Assembly: GCA_016098155.1 (NCBI GenBank)
Contig: JAAAJB010000348.1
Location: 1-19,921 of the forward strand
Length of the DNA stretch: 19,921 nt
Source: Actinomortierella ambigua
Taxonomy: Eukaryota > Mortierellomycota > Mortierellomycetes > Mortierellales > Mortierellaceae
Direction: 5' to 3'
The notes below the pieces were generated by a model that saw nothing but the letters and a program-made list of their open reading frames with translations, had not been told where the DNA came from and did no database searches. Both the position numbers and the translations under genes were made by a program. Below are positions 17,092 to 19,921 of the stretch, piece after piece. Numbering within the stretch: the first letter of the stretch is position 1; each line of letters opens with the position of its first letter.

Positions 17092-19921
17092 ATGGGGCGA
17101 AAGAAGATTGAAATCAAACCCATTTTGGACGAAAGGAACCGTCAGGTAAGCGAAGGATGTTGATCGAGGTTGACTGCATTGCCATCGGCCATTTCGAGTT
17201 CGACAGGTTGCCTGGTTTTCTTTTTTGGGAGCAGAAAAGATCTTTTTTTAACATCAAGGGTGAGGTTCATCGCTATTCTTATCCCTGTGGATGTTGTGAC
17301 ATCTTGATGCCTCACGAGATGGCAAAACTGCCTTATAGCCTAGGGTGGCCCTTTTGGGGTTTTGGGTCTTGGTTACTTTTGTCGGCCACCTTTTTTTTTT
17401 CTCTCTCTCTCGCTCTCTCTTTCTCTCGCATTGTTGTGTTTTTGCCTTGGGGGACCTGCCGTGCCTCGTGTTTGGTGGGCTTGCGTGGAACGGCCTGTCA
17501 GGCCCCGACCTGGACAGTGTTTTTTACGCCCCCAACCCCTCCTTCTGGGAGCTGGCTGCTCCCCTAGTTCCTCTTCTGCCAGGGGGCCGGCCCCTTTTGT
17601 TCTCGTTTCTTTCTCAACTGTTTCTTCCCACTTCCCATCTCTGCCAACCCTCGAGCGACTGCCCAACAATCCATCTGCTCCCGAGCACAACTCTACGGCG
17701 ATTGGTGTTGGTGATAATCAGTCAGCAAACATCCATTATCACACCGTTTCTCACGTTCAATTCATACCTTTTACTCACCGTCTCTCTTCTCTGTTTTCTC
17801 TTTTTCTTCGCCCTCATTGTTCACTGTCCCATCGAGAATAGGTCACCTTTCAAAAGCGTCGATATGGATTGATGAAGAAGGCAATGGAGCTCAGCGTCCT
17901 CTGCGACTGCCAAATTGGTCTCATCATCTTCAACTCGAACAATAAGCTGGTCCAGTACTCGTCTCACAACATCGATAGCATTTTGCTGAGATACACAGAG
18001 GTAAATGGTCAACATTCTCGTTCGCTCGCTCTTTCATCTTGTATTTCGTTGGGGGGCGGGTGTTTTGGACCATGGGTACTAGTCAATTCTGCCGACAAAG
18101 AAAGTCTAGTTAACGTCACTGTGTCCTGGCGATAGCCCCAAGCTCCCTTACCAGGCTCCAGGCTCCCTTGCCAGACATTTGTGATGGCCCTCGTAGACAC
18201 ACGTTGTCTCCACCAGACAAAGGATGAGACGAACGAACCAAACACCTTTGCCTCTTAGTAGAGGCAAGACAGGGGAAAAGGAGAGGGAGGGAGACAGAAT
18301 GGTCTGAAGGGTACACAGGAGGGAGAGTGTAGAACAGGGACTTTCCCCTCGCTCCCCTCCCCCCACCCCTTCTGACCCTGCACACACTTATTCGTTTGAT
18401 AATGGGCATGATCCTGAACTTCCATGGAAGAAAGAAAAAATATTGGGGTGGTCTGGTCTGGTGGACGAGGAACGATGCACTAACCTCTCCTCTCCTCTCT
18501 CTCTCTCTCTATCTCCTTTCTCTCTCTCTCTCGGCCACTGTCTTTTTTGCATGTTCTAGTATACGGAGCCGTTTGAAAGCTACACCAACAAAGAGTTTAT
18601 GAATGCCACCAACCAGTCGGCCAAAGAGGAGGATGAGGAGGACGACGTGCTTTCCGTCGCTGGTACGGAGAGGAGCAAGCTGTCGGTGACTCCACAGCCA
18701 CAGGCTATCCCTGGATCTTCGGCGCAGCATACCCCAGTTCAGGCACACCTGCAACCACCACACCCTCAGCACCTGCCCATGCAACCCACAGGCTCGCCGA
18801 TCCCCTCCGTCCAGCACAGCCCTTACACCGTACATAACAGCGTGATGGTCCCGCCACATCCCTACGACACTCTTGCCTACCAGCAACAGCAACTCGAGCA
18901 GCAGCATCGCCAACAAGCACAGGCACAGGCACAGGCACAGGCCCAGGCCCAGGCCCAAGCACAGGCACAGGCACAGGCGCAAGCACAGCACCACCAAATG
19001 TTCCTTCAACAGCAACAGCAGATGCAACACCCTCAACATGCCCACCAAGTTCAGCAATCCCACCTCACCCACCAGCACTACCAGCCACAACCTCTGCCAC
19101 AACACTCACATATGCACCAGCCCCACATCCAGCAGCCTCTTCAGCCTCACCTGATGGATCAGCAACAAGTACAGCACCATTCCCATGCAATGCAACAAGC
19201 AATCTCCCAGCCCCAAGCGCAGCATCGCGAAATGGCGTACGCTCTTCAGCCTAGTCAGCAGGTACTACACTCTTCCTTTCTCCCAATTTGACCATGGCAC
19301 TTGCCCCAGACAGTCCTACCTCGAAAGTTGTTAAAACAGTATACATTTTTTTGTTAATATGATTGATTATTATTTGGCTCGTCATGTTAGATATCGCCTC
19401 AAAGCCGCCCTTATCAACCGCAACTTCAGACCCCAGCTTACACAAACCGTCCAATGTCTCAGCCTACGCCTGTACGAAGCCCCAATTTGCAGGTCCCGGT
19501 TCAGATGTCAACACCCATACCCATGCAGCCCATTTCTCAGGCATCATCGCCGATTCTTAGCCAACAGACAATCTTGAAAACAGAGCAGTCGCCTATGAAC
19601 GGCGATGCGTCGCCTATGACTGACGGTTCCTCAACAATGGCCGCGACACCCAACAGCAGTGCGGCCAATCCCGGCTCACCCGTGCTTAGCCCAACCAACG
19701 GCGGGATGAAGAAACCCAAGAACTTGCGTGTCCAGATCCCGACAGATGCAAAGGAGAACAACAGTACATTAGCAGGGCCCATGATCAAGGACGAAGAGTC
19801 GAGCGAACTGCCTCCAGTATGTCATCTTGCTTCACGCGTGGACACCTCGTCTTTGCTAGCTTTTCCTTTTTCTTGTTTGTTTGCGTCATGATGTCAGGAC
19901 ATGCACTCACTCTTTTTTTTT
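17092..19921 (+). CDS. RLM1: MEF2/Rlm1-type MADS-box transcription factor (partial, cut by window end)
   Basis: Exons: 17092-17145, 17842-18000, 18560-19261, 19391-19816, and a possible next exon from 19898. All listed joins are phase 0 with GT-AG borders, giving 447 residues before the last intron. Residues 1-57 form the MADS DNA-binding box ([18 protein letters not shown], then [20 protein letters not shown], then [11 protein letters not shown]). [16 protein letters not shown] after it is the MEF2-type extension, separating it from SRF-type proteins. The rest is disordered: acidic EEDEEDD, then Gln/His/Pro-rich stretches including a QA repeat, then many Ser/Thr-Pro sites. Fungal relatives (Rlm1, RlmA) act below the cell-wall-integrity MAP kinase; MEF2 proteins recognise CTA(A/T)4TAG-like sites as dimers. 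Introns 1 and 2 (696 and 559 bases) are much longer than most in the window. The gene's 3' end lies outside, and the last exon is uncertain. Confidence 0.92.
17390..17430. repeat. T and CT tracts in MADS-gene intron 1
   Basis: A T10 run is followed by CTCTCTCTCTCGCTCTCTC-type sequence within the long first intron. It is non-coding. Confidence 0.75.
18485..18533. repeat. CT microsatellite near the 3' end of MADS-gene intron 2
   Basis: About 49 bases of mostly CT dinucleotides lie 26 bases before the acceptor at 18559, positioned as an exaggerated polypyrimidine tract. Confidence 0.75.
18914..18990 (+). repeat. Coding hexanucleotide repeat (Gln-Ala)n in the MADS-box protein
   Basis: Imperfect copies of CAGGCA, with CAGGCC, CAAGCA and CAGGCG variants, encode about twelve Gln-Ala pairs within a Gln-rich region. 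The period of six keeps the reading frame if the copy number changes. Confidence 0.85.

Noticed and set aside
18509..19105. 198-residue minus-strand frame opposite the MADS-gene third exon, rich in Leu and Cys
   Set aside because: It is the antisense of the CAG/GCA-rich coding repeat; the plus strand carries the family-consistent protein.
1..19921. Transposable element or viral insertion
   Set aside because: No transposase, reverse transcriptase, integrase or viral motif, no long terminal or inverted repeats, and no target-site duplication could be seen in any frame.

Overview
This is a eukaryotic, almost certainly fungal, chromosomal window. Genes are split by short GT-AG introns, intergenic spaces are compact, and AATAAA-type 3' ends and many homopolymer and pyrimidine tracts are present. 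The gene set (Rad14/XPA, PCNA, SPX-EXS phosphate transporter, a sphingomyelin-synthase-like PAP2 protein, a BAG-domain co-chaperone, a MEF2-type MADS factor), the intron density and the roughly balanced base composition suggest an early-diverging filamentous fungus such as Mortierellomycota/Mucoromycota. That placement is an inference; no rRNA or other marker is present.

Layout. 1-176: 3' end of an unrecognised plus-strand gene. 407-1799: RAD14/XPA nucleotide-excision-repair scaffold, two exons. 1800-3233: mostly non-coding, with a possible small Cys-containing minus-strand gene (2086-2434) and a 14-bp tandem repeat. 3234-4558: Ser-rich single-pass membrane protein whose first exons do not join in one frame. 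4894-6260 (minus): PCNA, three exons, 258 aa. 6472-10800 (minus): SPX-EXS protein of the SYG1/XPR1/PHO1 family, seven exons, 1150 aa. 10801-12085: shared upstream region with an E-box and a purine microsatellite. 12086-13327: PAP2_C/sphingomyelin-synthase-like membrane enzyme, two exons, 356 aa. 13328-14083: spacer with a degenerate repeat and a long heat-shock element. 14084-15892: intronless BAG-domain protein, 602 aa. 15893-17091: spacer with no convincing gene. 17092 to the window end: MEF2/Rlm1-type MADS-box factor, cut by the window edge.

The genes do not form a dedicated pathway cluster. Two are DNA-maintenance genes (RAD14, PCNA) and the rest concern phosphate, lipid, stress and transcription functions. 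I did not find a clearly new multi-gene system. The most rewarding signals are regulatory and architectural: a six-unit (arguably eight-unit) heat-shock element in front of the BAG gene, MCB-like elements in the 211-bp gap before PCNA, three copies of the ERCC1/Rad10-binding type GG(G)FI motif in Rad14, a sphingomyelin-synthase-like enzyme in a fungus, and a MADS-box intron at the codon 18/19 boundary that may be shared with animal MEF2 genes. All exon joins were worked out by hand from splice signals, reading phase and family similarity.
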